From the NCBI GenBank assembly GCA_009869945.1, contig WIXG01000122.1, forward strand, positions 124,001 through 188,000: a stretch of 64,000 nucleotides of DNA, written 5' to 3'. The number at the start of each line of letters is the position of its first letter. The stretch's first letter is position 1. This DNA comes from Mesaphorura yosii. Taxonomy: Eukaryota; Arthropoda; Collembola; Poduromorpha; Tullbergiidae. This document shows positions 34,449 to 49,200 of this stretch, one piece after another. The notes beneath the pieces are model-generated. The model was not told the origin of the DNA. It did not search any database and worked only from the letters and a program-made list of their open reading frames with translations. The position numbers and the translations under genes were made by a program.

Positions 34449-37400
34449 TTAATGAAATCCGATTGCCCGAAGATTCTTCAGCTCAGACATTTATCGAACA
34501 AGTTGTTCGCGTGAAAGGTTGGCCGGAAATTTTATAATTTAGGTTCCGTATTGACAGCATCTTCACTGTACCGTACCAAGATTTCGAATCATGTGAGTGC
34601 GAGTGCAAGAATCCGCGCACTTCCCAGTATTGAGCTTACCATTTCAATGCTCATTGGCGGTCCGGCCAGCGCTGACACCAGCGGCCAGCAGCATCACGGA
34701 ACTTATGAACTCTCGCATTGCAAAGCTGTCGATGAAGGTCTCTCACACATGTTGACATGTCAGAGATTTTTGTGAATGAAATATTTCCAGACCTCTGCTG
34801 TCTGCTCGTTAAATTGGTTGTCCTTCCGTGACCGTTTGACTTGAGAAGCTGAGCCATTGCTCGCTGCACTCATGCATGCGTTGTCCTGGCTGGACTGTGG
34901 AAATGGATGGAGGGTTTGTGAATGAATGAAGGTTGGGAAAGTACTCGTATCGGACTCAGTGCGTATAAAACAAGGAATGTTTATAAATAAACAGCAATAG
35001 CAATAGCCCACCAGAGTTCATGACGACATAACTCTGAAGCACTGTAAGCGTATCTCGTCGAGAATAGGCTCGAGCTTTGAGAGGTCGCATCGCCGCACGG
35101 TCGTGTTTATGCTTTTATCGTTTGCCCAATATTGAGATTCACGGCAAGTGGACTGTTCACATGTTATTCCACACCACACACTTAAATCTCTGTGCATAAA
35201 CAATGATTATCATTACTACTGCGTTGCCACTGTGCGATGCGATGCACCAGACACGATAACAGTCCGAAATTCATGAATGAAAATGATAAAATTACTTCAA
35301 GCAAATAACCTTAACGAATACGAATAATCTTCTTTGCCGCTCCTCTCTTCTGCCTTCACAAGTGCCTTCATCTTCGGAAGGTATTTCATCTGACTGCAGC
35401 TTCACACAAGATTTTGTTTTGTGAATGTAAATATTTTGAAATATTACGTTTGTGGAAAGAAAGGCAGAGGCAGAGGCAAAGGTGAGTGAAGAGAAGGAGA
35501 ACATAAGGCAGACGAGAGTCAGCAATTATTCGAAGATGTTACGCACCAATTCATTATAATTCTTCAGTTTCATTTGCCTGTTTCATTCATATTGCTCGGT
35601 CTCTCAGCATCTAATTTCCTCGTCTAAACCCTTTCCTCAATCTTCCCTTCAATTTCCATTGCTGCTTCGATTTGTTGGACCGTAGGGCCACAACCACTGC
35701 GCATCAGCCAACTCCGTTTATAAATGATCTCTGTGGCGATAGTCATAAGCCTAAGACAGGAGCACAATGCCGTATAAAAAGAAATTCCCGGTGTTCTCAC
35801 CTTGATAGTACATCATTGAAATGGACCTTTTCATCTCGACTTCTGAATGTGAATAACGTGTGAACTGTGAATTGTGAATGTGGGATTTCGTATTAACAAA
35901 CACGGCAAGACAGGCAAGGCAGAGGCACTTGCGGGGTTACTCATGTATTAGATGGGGCCCATGCCCATTCACAGCATCCGAGCGAGCTGAACAAGGAAGA
36001 GGTACAGAAGGCAAGCAGTCAGAGTCGAGCTTCGTTTATGCATACCTGATTTGTTACCCACCTCTGATCTTGTTCTCCTGCTTCCTTATTATGTAATCTC
36101 ATCCCGAATTTCAGGTTCTGAACCATATTTTTTCATCTTATTATTTCTTGAATCCAGTAATTACGTGTGTTTGGGCATGCTCTATTAAATAATGCATTAA
36201 CCCAGCTCGCTCGCACTCCTCTCGCATTCATTCACAATTCACAGGTTCTGATCGGCTCGAATTCCTTCGCCGGCCGTTTCTTCTTCCAGTTAATGATTTA
36301 TAAAACGAAGGTTGCGTTACACTCTGAATTAGCCGCAACATGCACGCTGCCGCTGCCGAGGCCGTACGCCAGATTCTTCCCGAACAAATTATTTCATGAA
36401 TTTCTCGTGCTTCGTTCACAATTTATGCCCACATGATAGGAATGGTAGGATAATTAAGGGTCCAGGGCAGCAGAGATCGAGTGCGATCATGTAATGCTAG
36501 ACTACCATCAAGTACACCAACCGACCTTCCGAAATTACTTTTCTGTAAAAAAAAAGTGCTGCTTTGCCGTATGCCTGCCTGCCTCCCTGCCCGGTCACAC
36601 AATGAATGAAGATGGAAATATAATGATGATGGTCAACAATGTGTAATAATTCGTATGATGGTCATTCATTCTTCCACACTCAAAGATTCCATTCATTCGA
36701 GAACAAACCGAAAAAATTCGGAACCAGTTTTTTTCCCTTGCCTGTTGACTTCTGAATTTTTACTGATCTCTGACCAAGTTCAGTCTTCCTTTGAATCCAC
36801 ATTCGTCCGTGGAATACCCTTTCTCTCTTTCATCTCGGAATTATTTATGTGCTACATTTCCTCCGAATCAGAAGTAGGTCCAATTGCAATTGAAAGAAGT
36901 CAAGTCGAAGAATCGAACGACTTTTGTGTGTACCACATACGGAGACAAATTGGACTCTCCTTTCCTGCTGATTCTCTCCAGCTCGCAGCGCAGCCGCGTA
37001 CAAGCGCAGCGTCCATCAATAAATATTAGCTGACAAAGACGTAGTCACGTACGCAATCTGAGCCATTATCATTCCATCATCACAATATTTTGGTTCTCAT
37101 GAAGAATGAAGAGCCGAAATGTGAAGCACACGCGCACTGAAATGGATAAAAATTTTGGAGCTGTGTGACAGAAGACACAATGCAGGACGGCTATATGAAG
37201 ACAATTTAAACGGATTCTACGTTCATTCATTCTGACTCTGAATTTGTAATTATTGTTGTATTTAACTTCTTAACCCACATGCCGAACTCGAGCCGAGCAT
37301 CAAACACGATACAAGAGGGCCAGCGAAGCAACTCTGCTCTCTAGAAAGGTTTGTTTGCCATGAAATTTCACAAATTCTTGGAAGTCGGGTATTATTGTCG

Positions 37401-40400
37401 TCGTCGAAGACGCAGTGCACTCGCACTCGACTGCCCAACGGACTGAGACTCTGCTATACGACCTTATTGTTTGACCAATTTCCGGTGTTGCATGGGTGCG
37501 GCGGCTCGGCCACTGCCAAACAGGTTTTGTGTCCATTATAGTAAATGACAAGGACAAGAGGGCATTGTGTATTTATTAGTATTATTGTTGTTATTATAAA
37601 GTGTGTGTTTTGTTCGGTCGAGTCATAAGGTCGAGTTCATCCATTCAGAAGCAACGGCGATCCATACATTTTATGAGCCGCGTTGCGTGGATTCTGCGCT
37701 CAAACAGTACTCACATGTGTCTTCCTTTCGAGAAATTCATGGAAACATAAAAAGATTTATACATTCCCATCGCCAGACCAGGGATTCTGAGTATACTTCT
37801 TTACCTACACCAACGCGCCCCGAATTGACCAGCCAATATCGTCAAAAAATGCATGCTACTTGCTTCGTGTATGCTTTACTTGCCTTGGATGATAATGCTG
37901 GCAATTCGGTGCCCATTCGGAAATGCCTTTAAAGGAAATGAAACAAAGACGGAAAGGTTTTTTAAAAAGTCAGTAAAAGTGAATGAGACAATTTCTCCTT
38001 TGTCCATTCATCTTTCCGTGCTTGCTTGCTTGTTGTCTGGCCGGCTGAATGAATGGGACATTTAAATAACTGCAGAGACGACCCTTTACAATCAAACCTC
38101 GAAAGGGTTCAATTCCAAACCCGAGCCGAAGTCGAGTTAAGCCGTGTTGTGCAAACAGACTTTAGAAATTATAGTGCGGCATTGAGATAATTGTCCGAAC
38201 ACGTTGTAATTGCTGCTAATGAATGACGGATGTTAGTAACGGTCTTTGTCCCCAGTAATTTCGTAATGGAAGGTTAAGGAAACACGAGCACCCTCAATTT
38301 CAAGAATGACGTGGTGACACCGGAGTTACAGTTGAGATGTACAATATAACAAACAGCCTCTTCACATTCGTAATTATTTTACACGCACTCACCACACAAG
38401 AAAACGAGAAAGACCCGCAGTTTAAAACTTGTCAATCCAGGCTTAAGAATGTCTCGTATCCTCTTTAGAAAGGTAACTGATTACTTTTTAATGGGTTTAT
38501 CGCGCACTTCGTGCGGTTAACCATGTAAATCCCCGAGTCTGACCTCTTATCGGGCTTGGGACTGATGGCCAACTCTTCGTGGCGATAACATTCTTAATTA
38601 GTAATTGAGTTATTATTTTTGGCAATGACCAAGTAAAAACAAAGTAGAGCCCAGTGCTTAGTGCAATGCTTGGATTGAATATTTCCCAATTCAACATAGG
38701 AATTGTGGGGTAGATTACTTCTTTTTCGATACACACGCACACGTCCTTCTTTGTTGTATTTGTCTCGTTTAAAACCACAACAGCGATAAACTGTCCGTCT
38801 GTCCGTCAGTCTCCGGGCTCGTTAAACAAGGCAATATATCTTGCTGCATCCTTGATCTAAGGATGCTGCGTTACATTTACAAAATAGTTTCGTCGCGATT
38901 TTAATTAAATAGTTCATACATTTTTATTGCGCGTATTGCCAGTATCGCGTATTCTCCGCCACGCACACATGCGAACCGAGTAATAAAATGAGTTCTCTCG
39001 ACTTCGAGACAGTGTCCTTGACCTTGGGACTCGGCTAACTGAAGACTTTTTGTCAGAGTCATGCAATTTGACATGTTGCCTCAACATGCTCGCAGACTTG
39101 CCAGTATGACTTGTCACTTGCTCCGCTTTCAATTTCACTTGAAATTGCAAGCTAAGAAATTATTTGCGAAAACAAGATGTCTTCAGAATGTCTCATGCGT
39201 TGTGTACTCAACACTCAACACCGCTGAGCATTTCGGGTGTGTTACTAACCCACCAGAGCACGATCCATAAGATAAGCGCATTTCAGCGATAAACAACACA
39301 TTTGCACAACCGGAAGCCGTTTTGCGAGGATTACATTTCATGTACACAAATATTTGAGTCCACTCTCTTTATGACGGCTGCTGCTGCTGCTCGGCTGACT
39401 CAGAATATTGGAAAAGGGGTATCGTATCGCACATTTTGATTGCCGTTGGCTCCAGAATGTAGCTCACATTCTTTCGATATGTGACACTCTGATCAGGCTG
39501 TCGTTCTTTTGTTGTTATGAGCGCGCACTGCGCCTGCAAGCCTGCAAACTAGGTCCTTCGCCTTTGTCATCGTTGTCACTTAGCGTTTTAGCCCGTCCGT
39601 CGGCAGTGCGGTGTATCGGTCGGGGTTATGCAATCTTATTAATGCCACTAAACCAAATTAATGAAAGAGAATCTGTTACATGCAGGCTTTATGCGAGGTC
39701 TGTCCAGAATGAGCGACGAGCGCGTATTTGATTATCAGCCACACGTTGGTTTTGCTTTCTGTAAATAGCCTTGTCCGCAGCTTCAGCTTCAGCTTCAGCC
39801 TGTCAGTAACTGTAACACGTTTATATGAGCCTCGAATGCGTGCGGGTTTGAATGAAATGAAAATGCGAGTGGTGAGTGTGTATTTGTGTATTTAATCACC
39901 ACGCACCTAATCAAAACTTTTTCTTTCTTCCATTGTGCAGCTACTTGAGCTGGTTGCTTCGTTATTTGTTACTATTATAACAATTACCCGAGACACAAGA
40001 GTGCAGTGCTCCGCTGTCGACTAATCGCGGACGAGCAAAACCTCACCAGACATTGCAAACACTTGTGAAGGAGAGATTTGCATAATTTTATCGTCATTTT
40101 CCCACACACATAAAATTCTCATTATGCAGGCGGTCTTCTGGAGCACGGGACATGGAGTACTAATACAAGTTATGAGCCAACACTTTGCGCAATACACTAA
40201 AAATTACAGACAATGACAATATTACAAAATTGCTCCTGCTCGCACCATTTCTGTCAATTTCATAATAAATGCATCTTTTCCTTGCCAATATACAAATACG
40301 GCATAAAATGCTGCGAGAATAAGTTTCAGAATGATTCCCACGAACTGCTAATAACTTCTCAATCGGTCGATGTGAGAAAAGCGTCTCATTTTTGAAAAAT

Positions 40401-43400
40401 TATCGGCAATTCAATACGAAAATATTGCAAGCACTTCAAAGCAAGCCGTTCATTGTTTATGTTTAATGTATCAAACTCTGTATAAAAACTTTATACTGTC
40501 GACTGTTTAAAGTAGCAATGAATAATTTAGCATGTAGATTTTATTCTGAGCAATTACATTAATTTGCATCAATTTAAAATCTGCATGCGTGAAAGTCATT
40601 ACGGGACTCATTACTCATTAGCTGGCTGGCTGAATTTGACGTACGAGCATTCGTATTTTGCTTTGAGAAAGAGGTGTCATGACCGACTGGCGCCTGGTTG
40701 CTGGAGACTGTTTACTACGAGAGATGAGATGACTTATCTTTACTGCAGAACTGCCAACTACAACAAACACGAATCAATGGCAGGCTAAACGCGATGACCT
40801 GAACTTCTTGCCCATTTATGCGACTAGTGACTCGCGAATTTCATTCATGCGGCCTGTGCTGACGCCGAAATCGAGTCTTTGTACGCGACCTCTCAACTCA
40901 AGTTGTCGGCGCGGAGTGGCGGTGACATCAAACGCGTCAAAGAAAAGTAAAAGTGTGCAGTGAGTTCAAGTCCAGAGGCGAATTCTGTGGAATTTCTTTT
41001 GGTATGACGCGGGATGATTACAGATCATTTTGCGAAAATAATTAAAGTAGTACATAGTAGTGGTAGAAAGAAAGAACGTCCCGCAACTGTTGTTGTTACT
41101 CGAGTGGCATTCTTGAAATGTCTGTTTGACCACGCAACAGGCCGGTGGAGTTTGAGAGATGTTCATTGTGGATTGCGGAGAGCCTCCGCTCGGCGTATGT
41201 ACTTGATTTTAATAACATTCCGAGGAGTTCGTGGGTAAAAGAAATGAGAAGTTCAAATAATTATTATGTAAGCAAAAAAGAGAACACACACAATACGAGC
41301 ATGGCATTGCCGTCTTCCGCGGTCGCGGCCGTCGAAACTTGCAATTTCTTTTAACACTTTGCAAACATGTACTTAGTATCTGTCATCTTATGAATGAGCT
41401 GGACGTTCTGTGCCTGGTTGGCAGACACGCCGAGGGACGGATTTGCATTTTGCAGTTGTAGATACAGTTGTACATGCTCCGTGAGATTCATTTAACTTTT
41501 CGTCTGAACGGTCCGTCTGTACTCAAAGTACGGCCCTCGAATGCTCCCGGTTGAGTAAAGACGCATGTAATCTGACGAAGATACCATTGCAAAACGTAAA
41601 ACGTGTTTCTCTTGGAAGAAATATTTATTTTTGCACGAGACAATGGAATGACATGCCAAAGTGGTGCCCCGGTCTCTTTTGCAATGAATGTCCGAGCAAT
41701 AAATGCAAACAACGAAAGAATTTAGTCACTTGAAAATACTACACAGTTAAATCTTCCCTGAGCGGCAGCGTATAGTAGATTCAGCATCATTCGCCTAAAA
41801 CTCCCAGTGACCAGTTGAGAGTTGACACTTTCGAAAAAGCTGTTTCATTAATTTTATTGCCCGGAGTTTGCTACCTTAATTGTTGATAAGCTATCGACGC
41901 GACGTGAGAGTATGCGGCCCGTATTTGAATGGGAGTGAGAGAATGAATGGACCGAAAAGTTTGTGCGTACAAACAAGTATTGAATGAAACGAGAATTTCT
42001 GGTGATCTTGTCTGAAGGGTCAGCAGAATCAGATAGCCAGATACCGGACTTGCCGGACAAGGGGAAGCTGAGACGAAGACCTCGCATTGCATTTGCATTG
42101 TATCAGAATCAGATGGACTAATTATAAATCAAGGAGTTGGTTTGGTCGGGGTTCACGGTAGCTAAACATCACATAAATGATTGTTATATAAAATTGGACA
42201 AGAAAAGTGCATCTTCGTCCACGGAGAGGAGGAATGAATAGAAATACTTGTTGGAAGGAATTTCGCTGGAGGTTGAATCTTCGTTTGGCGGGTGGGTAAG
42301 GACGACTGAGGCTGAGGCTGCGTCCCTTCCACGTACGCACGGGAAGGCCCGTTCCGATGACTTGTTATGCACGGCGAGTGGTGCAAGTTGGATTGGTCAT
42401 GATAATAATGATGCAGGTTGATGATGAAGACGATGATAATAATAATGCATGTGAGATGGTGAAATAACAAGACCAAAAACTGGAAAGAGAAAGAATAAAA
42501 AATAGAAACTCATTCAGCGGGAGTTTGGTTTAGGACAAGGAGAATTCTCTTAAGCCGTTCCGAGCGCGCAGTGCAGCCACTCTTCAATTGTACTTTTATT
42601 GTGAGAGCACCGCGCATTCGTTCGCTCATCTATTAAAAATGAACAAACATTTTTCTAGTTTAACAATTTCATTGTTGTTGTCGTTTTTTATTTTTATTTA
42701 TTATGAACATTCTCAAGATCAAGCGCCTCTGCTCTGCTTGCGCACTGCCTCCAACGTGACTTGGCCTGCACAATGAAGCGGGAGCAGCAGCACGCACTCT
42801 TATCTACGCACTCTCGGCATTAATAATGCAATGTTTTTACAACGTCCGTGCAATCAGAGCCCGCTGCTGCTGCTGAACAGGTTGAATTATTAAGAAATGT
42901 ATGGGAGCCCAAAATTCCATTCCGAACCTACAAATTGAGACCAGGAAGTCTCAAACAATGAAAATCGAGGGAACATCAGCCTGGTCAAGCTTCTGGCCTG
43001 GCCTGGCGCGGGACGACAATCTTAAACAGGCGTCAGGGCACAAAAATCACTAACGCGTCCATGTCTCAAGTTGCCTCGTCCACAGTCCGAGAGGCGAGAC
43101 GATGCGATGTGCTGAGATTACCAAATTATGGGAACGCGTCTTCAGGCTCTAAAACCGACTCCAGCAGACATTGCAGTCGCAGTTTAAGCATCCCATTTAA
43201 ATAACGTGACCTTTCAAAGTCTTTCAAAATACCGGCAGTCATTGCAGTAAAGGGATACTCTTTCGTTGATAGCCGGAAATGTGCAGAACCTTGCAAAAGC
43301 AAAGGGTTATATTCCTTCCAAACTCCCAGACACTCTTCATTCTGCATGCTCACTGCATTGATAAGGACAATGTTGCTGACTGCAGTGCGTGGTGCACAAG

Positions 43401-44001
43401 CAGGCAAGGCAGGCATGGCGAATCATTTTGAATGAGCGTAGCGTTAACCCCCGGGTTGCCAATTGCAGCGGTCGAGAAGGCGTAAAGCACTTGCGAATTG
43501 CGAAATAAATTGTAGGGTGAAAACGAGGCTGTCATTTCTGCACATAAATCAAATTCCTTAAAGACCATTAAAGTCGGCAAGTCTCAAAGCCTCAGCCCCA
43601 CCCGCCCCGTGCCTGTCTATTTGTCTATTTTCAGCAGGGATTGAATTTCTTTTTCGCGAAAATTGCAACCGGAACACCATTCGTCTGTCCCGTAACTCTT
43701 CACTTGACCCTGTAGCTGCCCAGTCTCGTTTAGTCTGGACTCGTGCTCTTCATAACTACAATTGATGGCTTTGTTCCTGCAAACTTCGGTTATCTTTCTG
43801 TATTCGCATTCGCACTTGCTCACACGCAAGTCGCAGCTCCTCGAGCATTGCACTCTCGTGCTTGTCTGCTGATTGACCGACAAACTAGACGAACAAGCTA
43901 TCAACACTCTGGAGCAGGGAACAGTGAAGAAACCGCAGTTTCCCTTCAAGATCACCCGATCCTCGTCTAATTCTCTCCAGTGGCTTTGACCTTATCGTCC
44001 T

Positions 44002-44022
44002 CTGCTGCTGCTGCTGCTGCTG
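44002..44022. repeat. CTG microsatellite, seven units
   Basis: Pure run of seven CTG units in non-coding DNA. It is the longest trinucleotide run I see in the window. Confidence 0.85.
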
Positions 44023-46236
44023 TGTGTAATGGAAGAGACGGTATTATGAACTTAGACTAAACTAAACGCAAAATGATAGCAAAGCATGGCCAGCTTTCAG
44101 CTGACAAGACTTTACTTTATGATGAAATCTGTGCCGGAATCTGAGCACAACGCTGAGGCAGATTTTCGATTTTCGAGTTGCCACTTTCCAAGAATTTTTC
44201 TAGGATTTCATACAATACTCACGAATCACGAAAATTTGTGTCATTCTCAATGCCATTGACATGCCAAGTCGACACAGAAGCAGTCAATTTGATTTGACTG
44301 TCTGAGTTGCATTACTTTGGTAAATTGAGGATGCTGATTCAACCACAAGCGAGTCCAGCCCTGTCCAGTTAATGGGATGACATTGGCTTTGCTGCTCTTG
44401 CTCTTGCTTCGATCGCGACAAACACATGCAAGTTGTCGTTGTCGGTAACGCGATTTCTTTAAAGTGATTACAACTTGTGCGAGAAATGAAAGGAGAATGG
44501 CTTGGCAATGTGGTCGATCGTCTCCGTTCGCAGTGCTTAGAAGCTGTGGCTCACCACCGCAGCTAATTAAACTCTGGGGGAGTCTGAAACAATGAGCAGC
44601 ATCATTCTCGAAGCACACATTACACATCATACAAATGAACTCAGGGTGAATTTCTTGCCATGCCGTCTCTGGCCGTTTAATCACTTGATTGAGCAGTAAT
44701 ACAAATCGGTGGTGCGAGCCGTGGGAAAATATCTTGCTGCTGGATCGGAATTCGTACGTACGCACCGAGTTGTGGGTCATAATAAAATGATATGGAAAGG
44801 AGAGCAACCAATGTTGATGGTGTTTAACACGAGAAGTAGTGGCAGAACAGGGAAACGCAAAGCAAAGGAATACAATGCAATGCACCTGTACGCCGATCGG
44901 TAATGCAAAAGCAATGGCAAGGCAAGAAGGAATTTTTACAAGAGATTAAGAACAGAAGAACGGCAAGTAATCAGGCTGAGCAAGATGTGATCGCAAACAA
45001 TACTCAGTTTGGAATGCAGTGAGAGTACGTGTGTTGAGTACTTCTCTCGAGATCGTGTCCTGATACAAAGCGCTGGCATTTCGCACTTGGGAGTTCACTT
45101 CAGGTCGAAATTCTCAGGTATCCTAATAATGCCATTGATTTTTGAAACATGCCGACGACGGTCAGCTCCTCTTTCGCGTTTGCGTTTTGCCTTAATCTCC
45201 GTAATTGCGCTGAGTGCTTCGTGAAGATTCCTTCGGCAGATAAACGCAAACGCAGTCAACGACATTTATACACATTGCCACACCGGGAAATTCTTCTGCA
45301 TTTTACAGTTTGGGATTTAAACGAGGGCAGGGGTCAATTTTGCCGTTTCCATCGCGTTTAAAGTTTATTGATTTTCACGATTAAACGAACCAAAATAGAT
45401 TCTCAGGTATTTGCGCATTCTCCGATATTCGAGTCGTCGCCGGTTTCGATTCGAGATTACCGATGCGCAAACACTGAAACTTTGTATGAAAAGAATTTCG
45501 CAAATATGAGCACTTTTATCATGAGTTTGGCGAGGCAGTTATTATTTTTGGCAAAGACTGGGAATCCAAATCTAGCAAGCCTGAGTGAACGTTGAGACTG
45601 ACGAGTTTCTTTCAACAACGTTCGCTTCTGCAGCCTGTCGGCTGTCGGCTGTCATTTAGGGCAAATATTTGCCATTAGGATTTATTGTTATGCCGTTGTG
45701 TCTAATCAGCTTGAAATCTCCACTTGTTGGGCATCATTGCCAATCGATAACAATCGTGCTGCTATTCCATACCGTGCTAGTGACTTGCTTGCTTCGATTT
45801 GCTTCCAGCAGCGTACCTGTCTTGTCTCGTGCTTGTTTATTTTCTGGTTGAATGACAAGAATTCAATGGTATCGTGGAATGTTGGCCGTGCTGGTCTTTC
45901 CGAGTCTTGTCTTCTTTTCTTGGCCATTGGACTGCCATGCCACAGGAGGTTAACAAGAAGAAATAAATGGCAAATGTGAGTTGTGCGTTTTGCTGTCCCA
46001 TTATTGTCTTTTTCTCTTTGTGTGTCGTGCCACACAGAGCTCGGAACAATGTAATGCTCCGGCCGAGTACCTGCTCTGTGCTATTATTTATTGTTTCAGA
46101 TTAGTGAAAAGACAAATATTCTGAAGTCACACACTTTTTAACCTTTCTGCTCGTCTTTAAGAGGCCCGAACTCCAACTCGTAGCATTTGGCTTCTTTATG
46201 CGGACAGGCAGTGACAATGGCAACACACTTTGGAGT

Positions 46237-46252
46237 GCCTGCCTGCCTGCCT
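46237..46252. repeat. GCCT microsatellite, four units
   Basis: Four perfect GCCT units. The same tetranucleotide, on the other strand (GGCA), is repeated five times at 62051-62071, and shorter runs occur elsewhere in the non-coding DNA. Confidence 0.8.
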
Positions 46253-49200
46253 TCTAAATATACGACCCCTGGAAACTCGTTTGGCCGTCAAAGCCTTACG
46301 CCAAGTCCTTTAAAAATTTAGCAAGACCCTAAACGAAAGTTTAAATATCTCAACTGTCTTGTGGAAGCTGGCCCGAGCGGATTAGCAAGAAACATGCTCA
46401 AGTTTTAATGCATTATTGAACATGTCGTAAAATTAGAACTCGCTTTCCAGCAGAATGAAGACATAGACAGTGATCCACTCTGAAAGACATCACGGCTGCT
46501 GCATTAAGCTATTATCACTCACTTATCGTTCATAGACGGACAACGCAGTGTCGAAACGCAACTTGTTAATCCGAAAGCAGAAGAAATGACATGTCTCAAG
46601 GTCTTTTGCTTCATCGTTCTCGCTTCGAATTGCCTCAAAATTGTGCAGCGCGTTTGAAGAGATGACAAGCTCACGCTTCCTTTAGTCTTGCCACGAATCT
46701 TTTCAGCCTTGACTGGCAGCCACAAGTTCGCAAATCTCAGCTTGCTCTTCAGAGTTTGCATAATTGATCGCACGGGATTCGAATTCGACGGGCAGTCGTC
46801 TTCGTAGAGGACAAGGCTGAAGTACAGTACAAAGTTGACAAAAGAAACCGTAGGAGAGAGCAATTTCTCATTTCGAAGAATGAAGGCCATTTCAACATAC
46901 TGTAAATTCTTGGAGTCAGACTCACGCACGCACTCAACCCGGCGCGGCACGGCGGTAGACAAGAAAGACAAGAGTCGAGTCGGTCCGATTGACAGAAACT
47001 GCTGACTCTGAAAGTGTGGAGCATTGCGAAAACTGAATGAACTATTACAGCACTTTAAGGAGACAAATGGCAACAAAATAAAATACAAAGTGGCTTGACT
47101 TTAGACTTCAAGTCGACTCAAGTGGCAGAAAGACATAAATTTTGTATTGAGCTTCATTAGAAAACCTCTGACGCATGCACATTGAGAGCCGGTCAGGCTC
47201 ATAAATTACGAGCCACTGAAATAGTTTTGATTGCGAATGAAATTCTCTGCAATTTAACATGATTGAATAATGAAGGTCAGGGGCAAAAGCCCAAGAGAGC
47301 GGTTTCGTGAGCGAGTCTCCTCTGTGCGGTGCTCGAAAGGGGAAAAGTTCAATCATCGAAAGCAAAAGCCGCAAGAAGCGATTGAATAATGAAAAATATT
47401 GATTGCTATTAAGGAATGAAGAAAATAAGTGCATCGTACAGATTTCTGAGGCGAATGCATCATCAGTCTTGCTGTGTATCGTGTACGTAATTCCGAGATC
47501 CTTCAATCTCGGAGGATCCCAATAAAAGGAGTGTTGGGCAGGACGGGCTGGAACTCGGTTACCTTTTTAATCTGTTGCACAAAGACGAAATAATGAGTCT
47601 TCAATTTAGTAGCTTTTGCTTCTGCTCCGCTCTTTGCGTAGCAACAGTAACCCTTCAGAACGAGAATCTTTGGTATTTTTCATTCTGAAATAATTTTGAA
47701 GTCACTTTTCTCAAATAGCAATCTTGTGAGGATGGGGCAGATCGTGTGCGAGCGAACAGCGAATGTTGACCGGGGTAAGTTCGGCTGGGAAGAGAATGAA
47801 AGAGAAAGATGAGATAAGTTGAACAAGAGTCAAGTCAGAGGAGAGGTTTCTCTTTCCTGCGTCAGCAACAGGCCAATAATAACGAGAAGAGAGATATTGA
47901 AGAGAATCTTTGAAAGACAAGAACTCCAGATAAGGAAGGCACGAGATGAAGGAAGAGATGATGTTGGAGGCAATTGGACGAGGAACAAGACAAGGAAATC
48001 AAAACGAGAGAAAAATTCAACATTTTTCATTTAGAAACAACCAAACAGCGCAACGCCGTGTTGAAGAATCTCAGCCTGACCGCGTTGAAGCGGGCGTACG
48101 GCGAGGTTAATGATAAAAAGTCTCAAAACAGCTTCCTCAACGCGCGCTTGATTGAAGCAGGGATTTTAATTCATAAATATGCATGGCACAGGCCAAAGTT
48201 TCTCATCTGTCGTTGTATCATTCAATAACGCATGAAAGCTTTCACTTTCAGCATTTCGTACCTTTGAGTTGGTGAAAGTGACGAAGTCTATTCGCATTCG
48301 CGGCTCCTGTCAATTTTATTTCTAGACTCTCATGAGCGTGGCTTTGCAAATCATGAACGAACAGGGTCTCATGCATTTCAGTTAATCTGTCCTACCGGCC
48401 AAACGGTATTCTCGGCTTGCTTGGACGGGTCGCATCCCTCCTTCAACCTGTTGCCTCGCATACCAGAGAATCATCCCGGACTCATTCCATTTCCCCATTA
48501 TCTATCCCCCCTTTCTTCTGCTGGTCTGGCCTGGAGAACCCTTCGACTGCTACCACATTTGGAACAGACAGCACAAAGCAAAGTGTTTTACATTATTTAT
48601 TATTAGCCGCGCAACAATTGACCAACCTTGCCACAGGCGAATTCACCAAGAAGCTCCTTCCTTTTCTCAAAAAGTTCAACCTGACTCGAACCAAGGCAGT
48701 GGAATGGCACTCACCTGAGCTGTCTTCACAGCAGTACCTGAACTTCTCACAAGCGTCACACATATACGTAAAAACTGTATTCTCCAAAATTTACAGATTG
48801 TGATCCGAAGAATTTGATTTTTGAAGTAGCAGAGTCAAGTCAAGTCTGTGAATTAAGCGAGAACGAACGTCAAACGCCATGCCTTCATTACTCGCTCGCT
48901 CTTTTCCAGCACCATCGCAAGTTATTACTTGCACTTTTGGTTGAAATCAAACCATCATTCTTGTATAAAATAAATAAATAAAAGAATCTCAATTTTTTCC
49001 ATTTCGCTTTTCATCTTTTTTCAGCTCGAGTTCAATTGAATTGATGGTCGCTGGTTCGTGGCGGCGGCGGCTTAACTTTCTATTATCATTCCGGAGATTG
49101 CCCACTTCAGACCATCATAACTTTTATTCTTCACAAGTTTATGAGTCCTGGGCCACTAAAGGACGTAATAATACCCACCTACTTCTATCCACAAAAATAT

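Noticed and set aside
38090-38125. tRNA B-box-like GGTTCAATTCC
   Set aside because: The bases around it do not form a five-pair T stem, and no acceptor stem or A box lies at the right distance.
46519-47088. 189-codon minus-strand frame
   Set aside because: No motif, no splice-linked partner and composition like surrounding non-coding DNA.
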